Origin: Pseudobacteroides sp035370245
Lineage (GTDB): Bacteria; Bacillota; Clostridia; Acetivibrionales; DSM-2933
Assembly: GCA_035370245.1 (NCBI GenBank)
Contig: DAOOVO010000008.1
Location: forward strand, 5,156 to 69,155
Direction: 5' to 3'
DNA length: 64,000 nt
This document shows positions 44,751 through 53,656 of the stretch, one piece after another. The number at the start of each line of letters is the position of its first letter. The stretch's first letter is position 1. The notes beneath the pieces were generated by a model. It ran no database searches. It was given only the letters and a program-made list of their open reading frames with translations, and was not told where the DNA came from. The position numbers and the translations under genes are program-made.

Positions 44751-45470
44751 GTGTTCAGCATTAAGAGGATTTTAGGGCAGATAAGACGTGCAATACAAGA
44801 TTATGACATGATAAAGGAAGGTGATAGAATAGCAGTAGGAGTGTCGGGTGGCAAGGATAGCCTGACTTTGCTTCTTGCATTAAGGAATTTACAGAATTTT
44901 TACCCTCAAAAATTTCATCTTGAAGCTATTACTATTACTTTGGGAATTGGTGACTTTGATCTTACACCTGTTAAAGAATTGTGCAAAAGTATAGGAGTTA
45001 ATTACACTGTTGAAGAGACTCTTATAGGTAAGATAATATTTGAAGAAAGGAAGGAGAAAAACCCATGCTCTCTTTGTGCTAATATGAGAAGAGGTGCCCT
45101 TCACAATATTACAAAGTCACTGGGATGCAACAAGATTGCTCTTGCACATCATAAGGATGATGTTATTGAAACCCTTCTGTTAAGTACTTTTTATGAAGGT
45201 CGTATACATACCTTTTCACCGGTAACATATCTTGACCGCAAGGATATTTACATGATCAGACCTCTTATATACACTGAGGAAAAGGAAATAAAGGCCTTTA
45301 TTAAGGAGTATGGGATTAAAACAGTTAAAAGTCCGTGTCATATTGACGGATACACCAAGAGAGAAGACATCAAGAACATGTTGAAGGAAATGTCAAAAGA
45401 AAAAAGGGACATAAAATCAACTATTTTCGGTGCTATTAAGAGATCGGGAATAGATGGTTGGAAAGAATGA
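44751..45470 (+). CDS. TtcA-like PP-loop ATPase (tRNA 2-thiolation family)
   Basis: 239-residue enzyme with PP-loop SGGKDSLTL, the CSLCANMRRG pair of Cys and later HHKDDVIETLL, as in TtcA-type tRNA 2-thiocytidine synthetases that use an Fe-S cluster. A third Cys lies in KSPCHIDGYTKRE. The start is uncertain: GTG 44751 overlaps the GAGGTG site, while ATT 44760 has that site at 7 bases spacing; ATT starts are rare. It stands between tRNA-Pro and a glycosidase. Closest functional guess is sulphur transfer to tRNA; other TtcA-group members act on other substrates. Confidence 0.85.
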   Translation: MFSIKRILGQIRRAIQDYDMIKEGDRIAVGVSGGKDSLTLLLALRNLQNFYPQKFHLEAITITLGIGDFDLTPVKELCKSIGVNYTVEETLIGKIIFEERKEKNPCSLCANMRRGALHNITKSLGCNKIALAHHKDDVIETLLLSTFYEGRIHTFSPVTYLDRKDIYMIRPLIYTEEKEIKAFIKEYGIKTVKSPCHIDGYTKREDIKNMLKEMSKEKRDIKSTIFGAIKRSGIDGWKE

Positions 45471-45489
45471 AAAGGAGTGGAGAACGAGA

Positions 45490-48339
45490 ATGAATTACAT
45501 AAGAAAAATAGTAGCATTATACACAGCCATAGCCGTATTGTTTCTTGCACCTGTAAGCTACGTTTCGGCTGAACCGACTATTATATACCAAAAGATTGAA
45601 AAGGAAAATATTACATCGGGTGCCACTTTAGAGAAGATTACAAAGTTTACAACTGCCGGTTGGCAGAGTATAAATGTTTTGAGAATTGATTTGGGTAATC
45701 CAAATATAAAAATAGATTCATTGACCAATATGGATTCGGCTATGAAGCTGACGAAGCTAAAAACGCTTGCTGAAGCCAGAGGAGCAGTGGCGGCTGTAAA
45801 TTCAAGCTTCTTCAATTGGGTAGATGCGGCAAACGGACAGGGATATGTAGACGGTACTATTATTGAGTCCGGCAAAGTAATAAGTGCCCAGTCCGGATAT
45901 AACAGCACTGGGGATAATATGGCCTCAATAGCAATAGATAATGCAAATAATGTGTTTTTCGATTATTGGAAGACAAATATAAAGCTTGTGGCACCAAACG
46001 GAAAGCAGATTGATGTGGCACAATTTAACAAGCCAAGCAGAGTAGACCATAAGGATATAATTGTGTTAGACAGAAGATGGGGTAAAATGTCTATAGGCTC
46101 ATCCCAAAAGTACCCTAAGATGCTTGAAGTTGTTGTTGATGATGGAAAAATTATTGAGATCAGATCATCACAGCCTGCTGTTGAGATACCTCAAAACGGA
46201 TTTGTTATAGTAACATCAGGTAGTGCAAATCTAATAACCAATAATTTTAAATTGGGTGATGAAGTAAAGCTATCAATTAATACAACACCCGATTGGAGTT
46301 CAATATCTGTTGCAATGACAGGTAGTGCTATCCTTGTAAAAGATGGAAAGATTCCTGCTAAGTTTTCACAGAATGCAGCCGGTAAGAACCCAAGAACTGC
46401 CGTAGGTTGCACAAAAGACGGAAAGCAACTTATAATGGTTGCATTAGACGGTAGACAGAGTCATGCAGTTGGAATGGAACAGAGTGAATTGGCAAAACTC
46501 ATGATTGAGCTTGGTGCATACAATGCACTGAACTTTGACGGTGGCGGTTCTACCACAATGGTAGCACGTCACCAGGGAGATAAAAATCTGTCTTTAATAA
46601 ACAGTCCTTCAGATGGTGCTCAAAGGTCCGTAGCTGCAGGATTGGGAGTGTTTTCTGTTGCTCCGCCGTCCGAACTTGATGGAATTATACTTGATGCAGC
46701 AGATGGAAATGTTTTCGTAAATACATCAAGAAAAATTGATATAATGGGATATGATAGATACTTAAATCCTATTGATGTGGATAAAAGTAAGGTTACATTC
46801 AGTGTTACGGGAGTAAAGGGAGAATTTGTCGGAAACACATTTTATCCTAAGTCAACAGGAAAGGCTGTTATTAAAGCAACTATCGGAAATATAAGCTCCA
46901 CCATTGAAGTTCAGGTTTTGGAAAGCCCTCTTTCACTCAGTTTAAATGCAGATTCTGTAAAAGTACCGCTCAACGGCACCAAAACATTCACTATCACAGG
47001 TACCGATAAAAACGGATACACAACAACAATTAACCCGGCGGATGTCAAATGGTCTGTAAATGGAGGAATAGGAAGCTTTGTTGACGGAGTTTTTAAAGCT
47101 TCCAACTCGGGAACAGGATATGTAGATGCGTCTATTGGTAATGTGCATGCTTACTGTGCTGTAGCGGTGGCTTCCAATAAATTTACTGTTATTGATGGCT
47201 TTGAGGAGTTTAACGGCACATACATGTCAAGTCCGGACAAATTACCGGGTTCTTACGAGATATCCAGGGAAGTTAAAAAGTCAGGATATTATTCAGGCAG
47301 ACTTACTTATAATTTTTCCACCACTTTAGAGGGTACAAGAGCGGCATATATATCCTATGCGGACAAGGAGGTAACTATAGCTCAAGGTGCTGAAAGGCTG
47401 GGTATTTGGGTTTATAACGACCATACATCATCAAACTGGCTTAGGGCAGAGTTGTATGACTCCGCGGGAAGCAAACAAATAGTTGAGTTTACAAAGGAAA
47501 TGAACTGGGATGGCTGGAAATATCTTGATGTATCTCTTGCAAATATAAAGCTGCCTGCACGTGTATCAAGGATATACATTGCACAGGTAAATCCTGTTTC
47601 CGATAAGGGGGTTATATATTTTGACAATCTTTCTACTTCGGTATCCTCCTATCCGTCCCTTGAAAATGTAAAGGTTCCCCCAAATACTGAGTTTAAGGAT
47701 CCTGCAAATAAGACAGTTGCATTTAGCAAGTCATCGCAATCATTCCGAATAAGTGTATTTGGACAATCGGCAGAGCCTAAGACTATTCTCCAAAAGCTTA
47801 TTACTCAAAGATTTACTCAGGCAATAAGCAAGGATATGTCTGAGATGGCTGCTATAGTCGGTAATGGAACTCATAAAATGACCGGAAATATAAAGGTGCA
47901 AACATTGTCAACAAGCAAGAAATATAAGGCAACGGACTACAAGGGCGTAAGGATTATTCAATTGGATACATCGAAAAAAAGTCTAAGATTGAGCGATGAG
48001 AATCAATGGAAATGGTTTTTGGATAAATTAAATTCTTTTAAAGGTGATAATGTACTTATTTTCATGTCCGATTCACCGAAGAATTTTACAGACAAAATGG
48101 AAGGCAATCTGTTTAGGGATATTCTTTCAGAATACAGTAAAACTAAAGGCAAAAATGTTTGGGTGGTATATAAAAACGTCACAAATTCAACTGTAACGGA
48201 AAATGGAGTTAAGTATTTCTCCACAGTAGGATATGACATAGCAGGATTAAACTCATCCAATGCGGCATCTAAAGCAAAATACCTATTAATAACTGTAAAC
48301 GGCAAAGAAATGAGCTATGAATTTAAACCATCGGTTTAG
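45490..48339 (+). CDS. Secreted phosphodiester glycosidase-domain (NAGPA) protein with Ig-like domains
   Basis: ~949-residue protein with a signal peptide (cleavage after VSA near residue 27). Residues ~50-400 match the NAGPA phosphodiester glycosidase domain (PF09992), with AVNSSFFNW, PRTAVGCTKDGKQL and NFDGGGSTTMV. Two bacterial Ig-like repeats lie between about 405 and 580, then a sugar-binding-like beta domain and a C-terminal region of unknown fold with a KVQT segment. ATG 45490 has GGAG about 8 bases upstream. It likely acts on wall teichoic or sugar-phosphodiester polymers at the surface, but the substrate is unproven. Confidence 0.85.
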   Translation: MNYIRKIVALYTAIAVLFLAPVSYVSAEPTIIYQKIEKENITSGATLEKITKFTTAGWQSINVLRIDLGNPNIKIDSLTNMDSAMKLTKLKTLAEARGAVAAVNSSFFNWVDAANGQGYVDGTIIESGKVISAQSGYNSTGDNMASIAIDNANNVFFDYWKTNIKLVAPNGKQIDVAQFNKPSRVDHKDIIVLDRRWGKMSIGSSQKYPKMLEVVVDDGKIIEIRSSQPAVEIPQNGFVIVTSGSANLITNNFKLGDEVKLSINTTPDWSSISVAMTGSAILVKDGKIPAKFSQNAAGKNPRTAVGCTKDGKQLIMVALDGRQSHAVGMEQSELAKLMIELGAYNALNFDGGGSTTMVARHQGDKNLSLINSPSDGAQRSVAAGLGVFSVAPPSELDGIILDAADGNVFVNTSRKIDIMGYDRYLNPIDVDKSKVTFSVTGVKGEFVGNTFYPKSTGKAVIKATIGNISSTIEVQVLESPLSLSLNADSVKVPLNGTKTFTITGTDKNGYTTTINPADVKWSVNGGIGSFVDGVFKASNSGTGYVDASIGNVHAYCAVAVASNKFTVIDGFEEFNGTYMSSPDKLPGSYEISREVKKSGYYSGRLTYNFSTTLEGTRAAYISYADKEVTIAQGAERLGIWVYNDHTSSNWLRAELYDSAGSKQIVEFTKEMNWDGWKYLDVSLANIKLPARVSRIYIAQVNPVSDKGVIYFDNLSTSVSSYPSLENVKVPPNTEFKDPANKTVAFSKSSQSFRISVFGQSAEPKTILQKLITQRFTQAISKDMSEMAAIVGNGTHKMTGNIKVQTLSTSKKYKATDYKGVRIIQLDTSKKSLRLSDENQWKWFLDKLNSFKGDNVLIFMSDSPKNFTDKMEGNLFRDILSEYSKTKGKNVWVVYKNVTNSTVTENGVKYFSTVGYDIAGLNSSNAASKAKYLLITVNGKEMSYEFKPSV

Positions 48340-48362
48340 AAATATACAGCAGTATAGAGGAA

Positions 48363-48406
48363 AAAGCAAACACTATCTTGGCATTCCCAAGATAGTGTTT
48401 GCTTTA
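48363..48406 (+). terminator. Terminator after the glycosidase gene
   Basis: AAAGCAAACACTATCTTGG (48363-48381) pairs with CCAAGATAGTGTTTGCTTT (48387-48405), followed by ATTATT. Confidence 0.88.
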
Positions 48407-48480
48407 TTATAGAAACATATTATATAATATTGGTATGTTGATTTTATATTGATGGTCTAGGTTAATGGGCAGAGGCAGCT

Positions 48481-49113
48481 ATGATAAAGAATATTATTTT
48501 TGATTTTGACGGTACAATAGTAGACAGCAAGCATGTTAATATGAATTTGTACAATGAAATTGCGAAAAAAAACAAGTTTAAACCCATAACTGAGCATGAT
48601 CTGGAGCATTTAAGCAGGCTTTCATATAAAGATAAGATAAAATATTTGGGCATACCCTTTTATAAAATACAGGCACTTATAACCGGGGTGCTTAAAAGCT
48701 ATAAGAGCCATTTGAATAGCATTGAATTGATTGAAGGTATGAAGGAAGTACTTTACAAGCTGAAGGAGAGAAATGTTTGTCTTAGTGTGATTTCTTCCAA
48801 CTCCGAAAGCAATATAAGAGAATACTTTCAAAATTCGGGCATAGATGTTTTTGATGATATCCACTCTTCAAAAGGCCTTTTTGGCAAGGACGTTTCCATA
48901 TCAAGGTACATAAGTAAGTCCGGAATGGATAAGAGTGAGACATTATATGTTGGTGATGAGGTCAGAGATATTGAAGCGTGCAAAAAGTGTTCCGTTAAAA
49001 TAATAGCTGTGACCTGGGGATATGATATAGCGGATGTATTAAAGCTTAATAATCCGGATTTTATTGCAAATAATCCAAATGAAATATTGGATATATATGA
49101 TAGTATCACATAA
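48481..49113 (+). CDS. HAD-superfamily hydrolase, phosphoglycolate-phosphatase-like
   Basis: 210-residue HAD-IA phosphatase. Motif I DFDGTIVDS, motif II SVISSNS, and motif III/IV VGDEVRDIEACK are all present, with a helical cap between 15 and 80. The substrate is not predictable beyond a small phosphomonoester. AGAGG lies before the ATG. No operon partner is clear. Confidence 0.9.
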   Translation: MIKNIIFDFDGTIVDSKHVNMNLYNEIAKKNKFKPITEHDLEHLSRLSYKDKIKYLGIPFYKIQALITGVLKSYKSHLNSIELIEGMKEVLYKLKERNVCLSVISSNSESNIREYFQNSGIDVFDDIHSSKGLFGKDVSISRYISKSGMDKSETLYVGDEVRDIEACKKCSVKIIAVTWGYDIADVLKLNNPDFIANNPNEILDIYDSIT

Positions 49114-49183
49114 AAAATACCTCAATAATGTATTTAATATAAATGCCTTTATTGATGTACAAACATGATGAAAGAGGTAGGAT

Positions 49184-49720
49184 ATGGTAAAAGTTAAAAG
49201 TGTAAAAAAGTCAAAAACCAATGGGTCCGGTGCAAAAAGACCGCCAGTGGCAGCAGTTGTAATCAGTGTCTTATTTGTAATTATTGTTGCAGGCATAATA
49301 GTTGCAGGTGTTTTAAGCCTTCAAAACAAAGCTGTGAATAAAGAGTTGATTGATGAGAAGTTGACAGAAATGGAAGGGCTTATTGATCAAAACAAGTTGG
49401 AAGAAGCTAAAAAGGTCGGCAATGAAATTCTTGCAATGAAAATTGATGATGAATCAAAGATTAGCGTATATTGGGAAATGGCCATATGTGAAAGCTATCA
49501 AGGTAATTTTGGTACAGCTATCGATTATGCAAACAAAATATCATCGATAGATGTCTCTTCAGGACACTTTATGCTTGGACTTATATATACCGATATGAAG
49601 AGATATGATCAGGCCATAAATGAGTTTACAGCATCAGGTCAAACAGGAGCCATATATAAAGAGGAGGCAGACAGGCGAATTGAGGAGCTTAGAAAGCTTT
49701 TAGGCAGTACAAATCAGTAA
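49184..49720 (+). CDS. Membrane-anchored TPR-like protein
   Basis: 178-residue protein with a basic cytoplasmic start (KVKSVKKSKTNG), one membrane span at about 23-46, and an extracellular helical part with tetratricopeptide-like units (KLEEAKKVGNEILAM, RYDQAINEFTASG). GAAAGAGG lies before the ATG. Role probably in protein-protein contact at the envelope. Not recognised further. Confidence 0.75.
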   Translation: MVKVKSVKKSKTNGSGAKRPPVAAVVISVLFVIIVAGIIVAGVLSLQNKAVNKELIDEKLTEMEGLIDQNKLEEAKKVGNEILAMKIDDESKISVYWEMAICESYQGNFGTAIDYANKISSIDVSSGHFMLGLIYTDMKRYDQAINEFTASGQTGAIYKEEADRRIEELRKLLGSTNQ

Positions 49721-49770
49721 AAGTTTTATGATTATAAATATTCTATAATTATAAAGTTTCTATGATTATT

Positions 49771-49807
49771 AAAAAGTGACTTTGCACAAGAGACAAAGTC
49801 ACTTTTT
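49771..49807. terminator. Bidirectional terminator between the TPR gene and pcrA
   Basis: AAAAAGTGACTTTG (49771-49784) pairs with CAAAGTCACTTTTT (49794-49807) between convergent genes. Confidence 0.9.
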
Positions 49808-49816
49808 AATTAAGCA

Positions 49817-52213
49817 TCAGCTTATTTTTGTGAGATTGGCAAATGCAGCCATAAGCCTTTTCATACCGACACCTTTAAAGTGTATTTCAAGCTTGAAATC
49901 GTCTTTTTCCTTTTCTACTCTGGTTATGATACCTATGCCGAACTTTTTATGTTCAACCTTGTCTCCAATATTGAATACCGAATTGGAGGCAGTAGAATCC
50001 TTTTGAATATTATTGATTTGCCTTGGAAAAGCCGAATTACCCTTATTGTCTGAAATACCGGTTTTCAAGCTGGAATCCGATTTGAATGATGGCCTTCCAT
50101 ATACTTCTATAAGCTCTGAAGGAATTTCGTTCAAAAATCTGGATGCTTTGTTATAAGTTGTATTTCCGAACAATGTACGGCTGAAGGTGCTTGTCATATA
50201 AAGCCACTTTTTAGACCTGGTTATTCCCACATAGCAAAGCCTTCGTTCTTCTTCTAACTCGGTTTCATTTGTAATGGCACGATAGCCGGGGAATATACCC
50301 TCTTCCATTCCTACAAGAAAAACAGCAGGGAACTCAAGGCCCTTTGCACTGTGAAGAGTCATAAGTACAACATTGTTTTGCTCCTCTTCAAGCTTGTCTA
50401 TATCGGCAACTAGAGAAATAGCAGAGAGATAGGATTCAAGGCTCTTGTCCTCTTCTCTTTGTTCAAATTCAATAGCACCCGATATGAGCTCCTGTATGTT
50501 TTCCATTCTTGTCTGGGCTTCCACTGTATTTTCAGCTTTCAATTCATCCATAATACCCGACTGCTTTATGACTTCTTCTATGAGCTTTGAAACAGTTAAT
50601 TCGTCCTTTAATGCCCTAAATTGGTTAATAAGGCTAACAAAACCTTCCAGCTTGGCAGCGGCTCTTTGAAGTTCGGGAATGCTTGAAGCAGAATCAATCA
50701 GGCTGAAAATACTGCAGTTTCTCTGAATTGAGAGCTCTTCCGCTCTGTCTACAGTGGTATTTCCTATACCTCTTTTAGGCACATTTATAATTCTTTTAAG
50801 ACTTATGTTGTCCGAAGGATTTTGAATGACCCTTAAGTATGCAAGTATATCCTTTATTTCTTTTCTGTCATAGAACCTCAAGCCCCCAAAGATCTTATAG
50901 GGTATGGATTCACGCATGAGCATTTCTTCTAAGATACGCGATTGGGCATTTACTCTGTAAAGTATTGCAAAATCTCTATAATTAACATTTTCAAATGTTG
51001 TAAGCCTTTTAATTTCAGAAGCTACAAAAGCAGCCTCCTGATACTCGTTTGAGCCTTGATAATATTGAATTTTAGGCCCTTGTTTTTTTTCGGTCCAAAG
51101 GCTTTTGTTCTTTCTGCCTGTATTGTTTTTTATTACATTATTTGCCGCATCAAGTATTAACTGGGTTGATCTGTAGTTTTGCTCGAGTTTTATGGTTTTG
51201 CAGTCTTTAAACTCCTTTTCAAAGTCAAGTATATTTCTGATGTTAGCACCTCTCCAGCCGTAAATTGACTGATCATCATCTCCTACTACGCATAGATTCC
51301 TGTTTTCTTGTGCCAAAAGGCTTATTAATGTGTATTGTGCAGTATTTGTATCCTGATACTCATCTACCAGGATATATCTGAATTTTTTCTGGTAATAATC
51401 CAGAACATCTTCATGCTCTACAAAAAGCTTGATTGTAGTAATTATTATGTCATCAAAGTCAAGAGCATTGTTTTGAAAAAGCTTTTTCTGATAAAGCTCA
51501 TAGATTGAAGCTACTTTACTCATTCTAAAGTCAGACTGATACATCTTGCTGTAGGTTCTGCTGTCAATTAGCTCGTCCTTTGCCCTTCCAATGGCATCAA
51601 GCATTGCCTTTGGAGGAAAGTTCTTGTCGTTGAGGTTCAGTTCCTTAAGGCAGTCCTTTATAACAGTTAATTGATCATCGGTATCATAAACTACAAAGCT
51701 GTTGTCATATCCCAGCTTATTTATATATCTTCTAAGTATTCTGATACATGTAGAATGAAATGTTCCTATCCACATGCCTTCAGCCATGGAACCCATGAGC
51801 CTTTCAATTCTTTCCCTCATTTCCCTGGCAGCCTTATTGGTAAATGTAATAGCCAATATGCTTGCAGGATGCACTGTTCGTCCCCTTAAAACTCTGACGG
51901 TATCCTCGGATAGTTCGGCTTTTTGGTTGGGAGGCAGGGTATTTACAATGCTTCGAAGCATGTCAATGTCATCATCTACTGCATATGCAGGTATGCGATC
52001 ACTTTTATATGAATCTCCAAACCTTATCATATGTGCAATTCTATTGACAAGAACAGTTGTCTTTCCTGAACCGGCACCGGCTAAAATTAGAACCGGACCG
52101 TTTATTGTAAAAACTGCTTCTCTCTGTTTATCGTTCAAATTAATATACTGGGACTCAATTAGCTTGTCCCTTAATTCTGCAAATTCCTTTATGTTATTCT
52201 CACCGGATATCAT
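49817..52213 (-). CDS. pcrA: ATP-dependent DNA helicase PcrA/UvrD
   Basis: 798-residue superfamily 1 helicase. Motif I AGAGSGKTTVL, motif Ia ILAITFTNKAAREM, motif II VDEYQDTN, motif III VVGDDDQSIYGWRGA, motif IV QNYRST and motif VI LCYVGITRSK are visible. The C-terminal tudor-like PcrA domain (KVEHKKFGIGIIT) is present. It works in nucleotide excision repair and replication restart. AAGGTG precedes the ATG. An insertion near residues 65-95 between motifs I and Ia (DDIDMLRSIVNT) is present but not alarming. Confidence 0.95.
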   Translation of the reverse strand: MISGENNIKEFAELRDKLIESQYINLNDKQREAVFTINGPVLILAGAGSGKTTVLVNRIAHMIRFGDSYKSDRIPAYAVDDDIDMLRSIVNTLPPNQKAELSEDTVRVLRGRTVHPASILAITFTNKAAREMRERIERLMGSMAEGMWIGTFHSTCIRILRRYINKLGYDNSFVVYDTDDQLTVIKDCLKELNLNDKNFPPKAMLDAIGRAKDELIDSRTYSKMYQSDFRMSKVASIYELYQKKLFQNNALDFDDIIITTIKLFVEHEDVLDYYQKKFRYILVDEYQDTNTAQYTLISLLAQENRNLCVVGDDDQSIYGWRGANIRNILDFEKEFKDCKTIKLEQNYRSTQLILDAANNVIKNNTGRKNKSLWTEKKQGPKIQYYQGSNEYQEAAFVASEIKRLTTFENVNYRDFAILYRVNAQSRILEEMLMRESIPYKIFGGLRFYDRKEIKDILAYLRVIQNPSDNISLKRIINVPKRGIGNTTVDRAEELSIQRNCSIFSLIDSASSIPELQRAAAKLEGFVSLINQFRALKDELTVSKLIEEVIKQSGIMDELKAENTVEAQTRMENIQELISGAIEFEQREEDKSLESYLSAISLVADIDKLEEEQNNVVLMTLHSAKGLEFPAVFLVGMEEGIFPGYRAITNETELEEERRLCYVGITRSKKWLYMTSTFSRTLFGNTTYNKASRFLNEIPSELIEVYGRPSFKSDSSLKTGISDNKGNSAFPRQINNIQKDSTASNSVFNIGDKVEHKKFGIGIITRVEKEKDDFKLEIHFKGVGMKRLMAAFANLTKIS

Positions 52214-52293
52214 TAATTAATCACCTTCGCAATAATTGGATTTATCAAAATGGATAACTTATTTAGTATAACATAGTTTTTATTCTTCTTAAA

Positions 52294-52330
52294 GCAAAAA
52301 AGCTGCATAGTCAATACGCAGCTTTTTTGC
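52294..52330 (-). terminator. Terminator after hpf
   Basis: GCAAAAAAGCTGC (52294-52306) and GCAGCTTTTTTGC (52318-52330) form a perfect 13-bp inverted repeat with the T-run on the minus strand 3' side. Confidence 0.88.
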
Positions 52331-52407
52331 TTTTAAATCATTGATTATTCACAATTTTAAGTATTATTAAATAGTTACCCTGATAAAATTAAATAATAAT
52401 ATATAGA

Positions 52408-52938
52408 TTAAGACTCGGGTTCAATTAAGCCATAATCTCCATCTTTTCTTTTATAAACCAAATTAACCTGATTTGTTTCTGAGTTTGAAAACATAAAAAA
52501 CTGATGACCTAAAAGATTCATTTGCAGTATTGCTTCTTCAACTGTCATAGGCTTTATTGCAAATTTCTTTGAGCGTACTACTCTAAAATCATTCTCTTCG
52601 TCAATATCAGAAAAGGATGAAACATCTTCAGCTTTTATGGCTTCAGCTTTGAGCTTCTTTTCAAGCCTAGTTTTATTTTTAATTATTTGTCTTTCAATTA
52701 CATCCACAACTTTATCTATAGAAGTATACATATCGCCGGTTGATTCCTCAGCCCTTAAAATAAGGCCATTGGACGATATGGTAACTTCAAGGATATGTCT
52801 CATTTTTTCCACACTCATTGTAGCTTTAACTTCTGTATTGGGATGGAAGAACTTTTCAAGCCTTCCGATTTTTTTAATCACCATTTCCTTTAGTGCAGGA
52901 GTAACTTCAATATTTTTTCCACTAATGATAAATTTCAT
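52408..52938 (-). CDS. hpf: Ribosome hibernation-promoting factor, long form
   Basis: ~176-residue protein that dimerises 70S ribosomes in stationary phase. ATG 52938 (MKFIISGKNIEVT) is the usual family start, with AAGGGG about 10 bases upstream. The N-terminal S30AE domain includes ALKEMVIKKIGRLEKFF; after a linker, the C-terminal dimerisation domain has KPMTVEEAILQMNLLGHQFFMF. Length and both domains fit the long Firmicute type. Confidence 0.95.
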   Translation of the reverse strand: MKFIISGKNIEVTPALKEMVIKKIGRLEKFFHPNTEVKATMSVEKMRHILEVTISSNGLILRAEESTGDMYTSIDKVVDVIERQIIKNKTRLEKKLKAEAIKAEDVSSFSDIDEENDFRVVRSKKFAIKPMTVEEAILQMNLLGHQFFMFSNSETNQVNLVYKRKDGDYGLIEPES

Positions 52939-52944
52939 AAACAT

Positions 52945-53656
52945 GCAGCCCCTTTCATACTTTCTTAGTGGGTTTTATGACATATCTACAATAAATGCTT
53001 CGTATAATATTATATAGATTACCAATTTTCGCTGATTTTAAACAGAAGATATGTCCAAATTTTTGATAGCTTGAAAGCTATAAGATTAAATGAATTTTTC
53101 GACTCCCCCTTTGATGTAAATACTTATTATTTTTTAGAAATAATCGTATTGGCTAAATTAATGCCATACAATAGTATTCTACATATACTTAATTAAATCC
53201 TTCTACTAAAGAATTAAACACTAAAAATTAATTTTAAGTCACTTTATACTTTTTGTTTTTCAAAAAATTACCATGAATTTTGTTCATGTTAAGAAAGTTA
53301 TCCACATTTTCACCATGGTAATTAAATCCAAGCTGCAAATGACTATTGACATTTTCATAATAGGGCTATAGTTCCCACCCCAGAGGGGTTATAGGTTTGC
53401 CAATAAATGGTGAGGGAATCGCACTTTATCCCACAAAACATTTGTTTTTTGTGTGAAAAAGCTGTGGATAATGTGAATAAATCTGTGAATAACTTAAATA
53501 GGCTTGTTTTACCTGTGGATAAGTGGGGGGTAAAATTTAATGCCAAAATTTTTAAGTATTGAACAATTTTATCTAGTAATTAGAAAATTATAGTTTTAAA
53601 ACCTGAATATGGCATAACGAAAAAATAAAAAAATAGATTAAGCATGGAGGTCTAAA
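52945..53656. other. Intergenic region between hpf and the amine oxidase
   Basis: The 712-base AT-rich gap holds the DnaA-box cluster at 53298-53522. There is no gene I can support; an ORF on the minus strand at 53355-53546 has a poor composition and no ribosome binding site. The rest is A/T-rich with no repeat pattern I would defend. Confidence 0.5.
53298..53522. promoter_or_regulatory. Cluster of DnaA-box matches
   Basis: Perfect consensus boxes occur as TTATCCACA (53298-53306), TGTGGATAA (53463-53471) and TGTGGATAA (53514-53522). TGTGAATAA, one mismatch, occurs at 53472-53480 and 53484-53492. Four lie head-to-tail within 60 bases. Chance clustering at this density is unlikely. It could be a DnaA-binding cluster or an origin-like element; no dnaA, dnaN or rpmH gene is in the window. 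Confidence 0.75.

Noticed and set aside
53298..53522. Calling this the chromosomal origin
   Set aside because: The boxes are real, but no dnaA, dnaN, rpmH, gyrB or recF lies nearby and GC skew was not computed. I report a cluster, not oriC.
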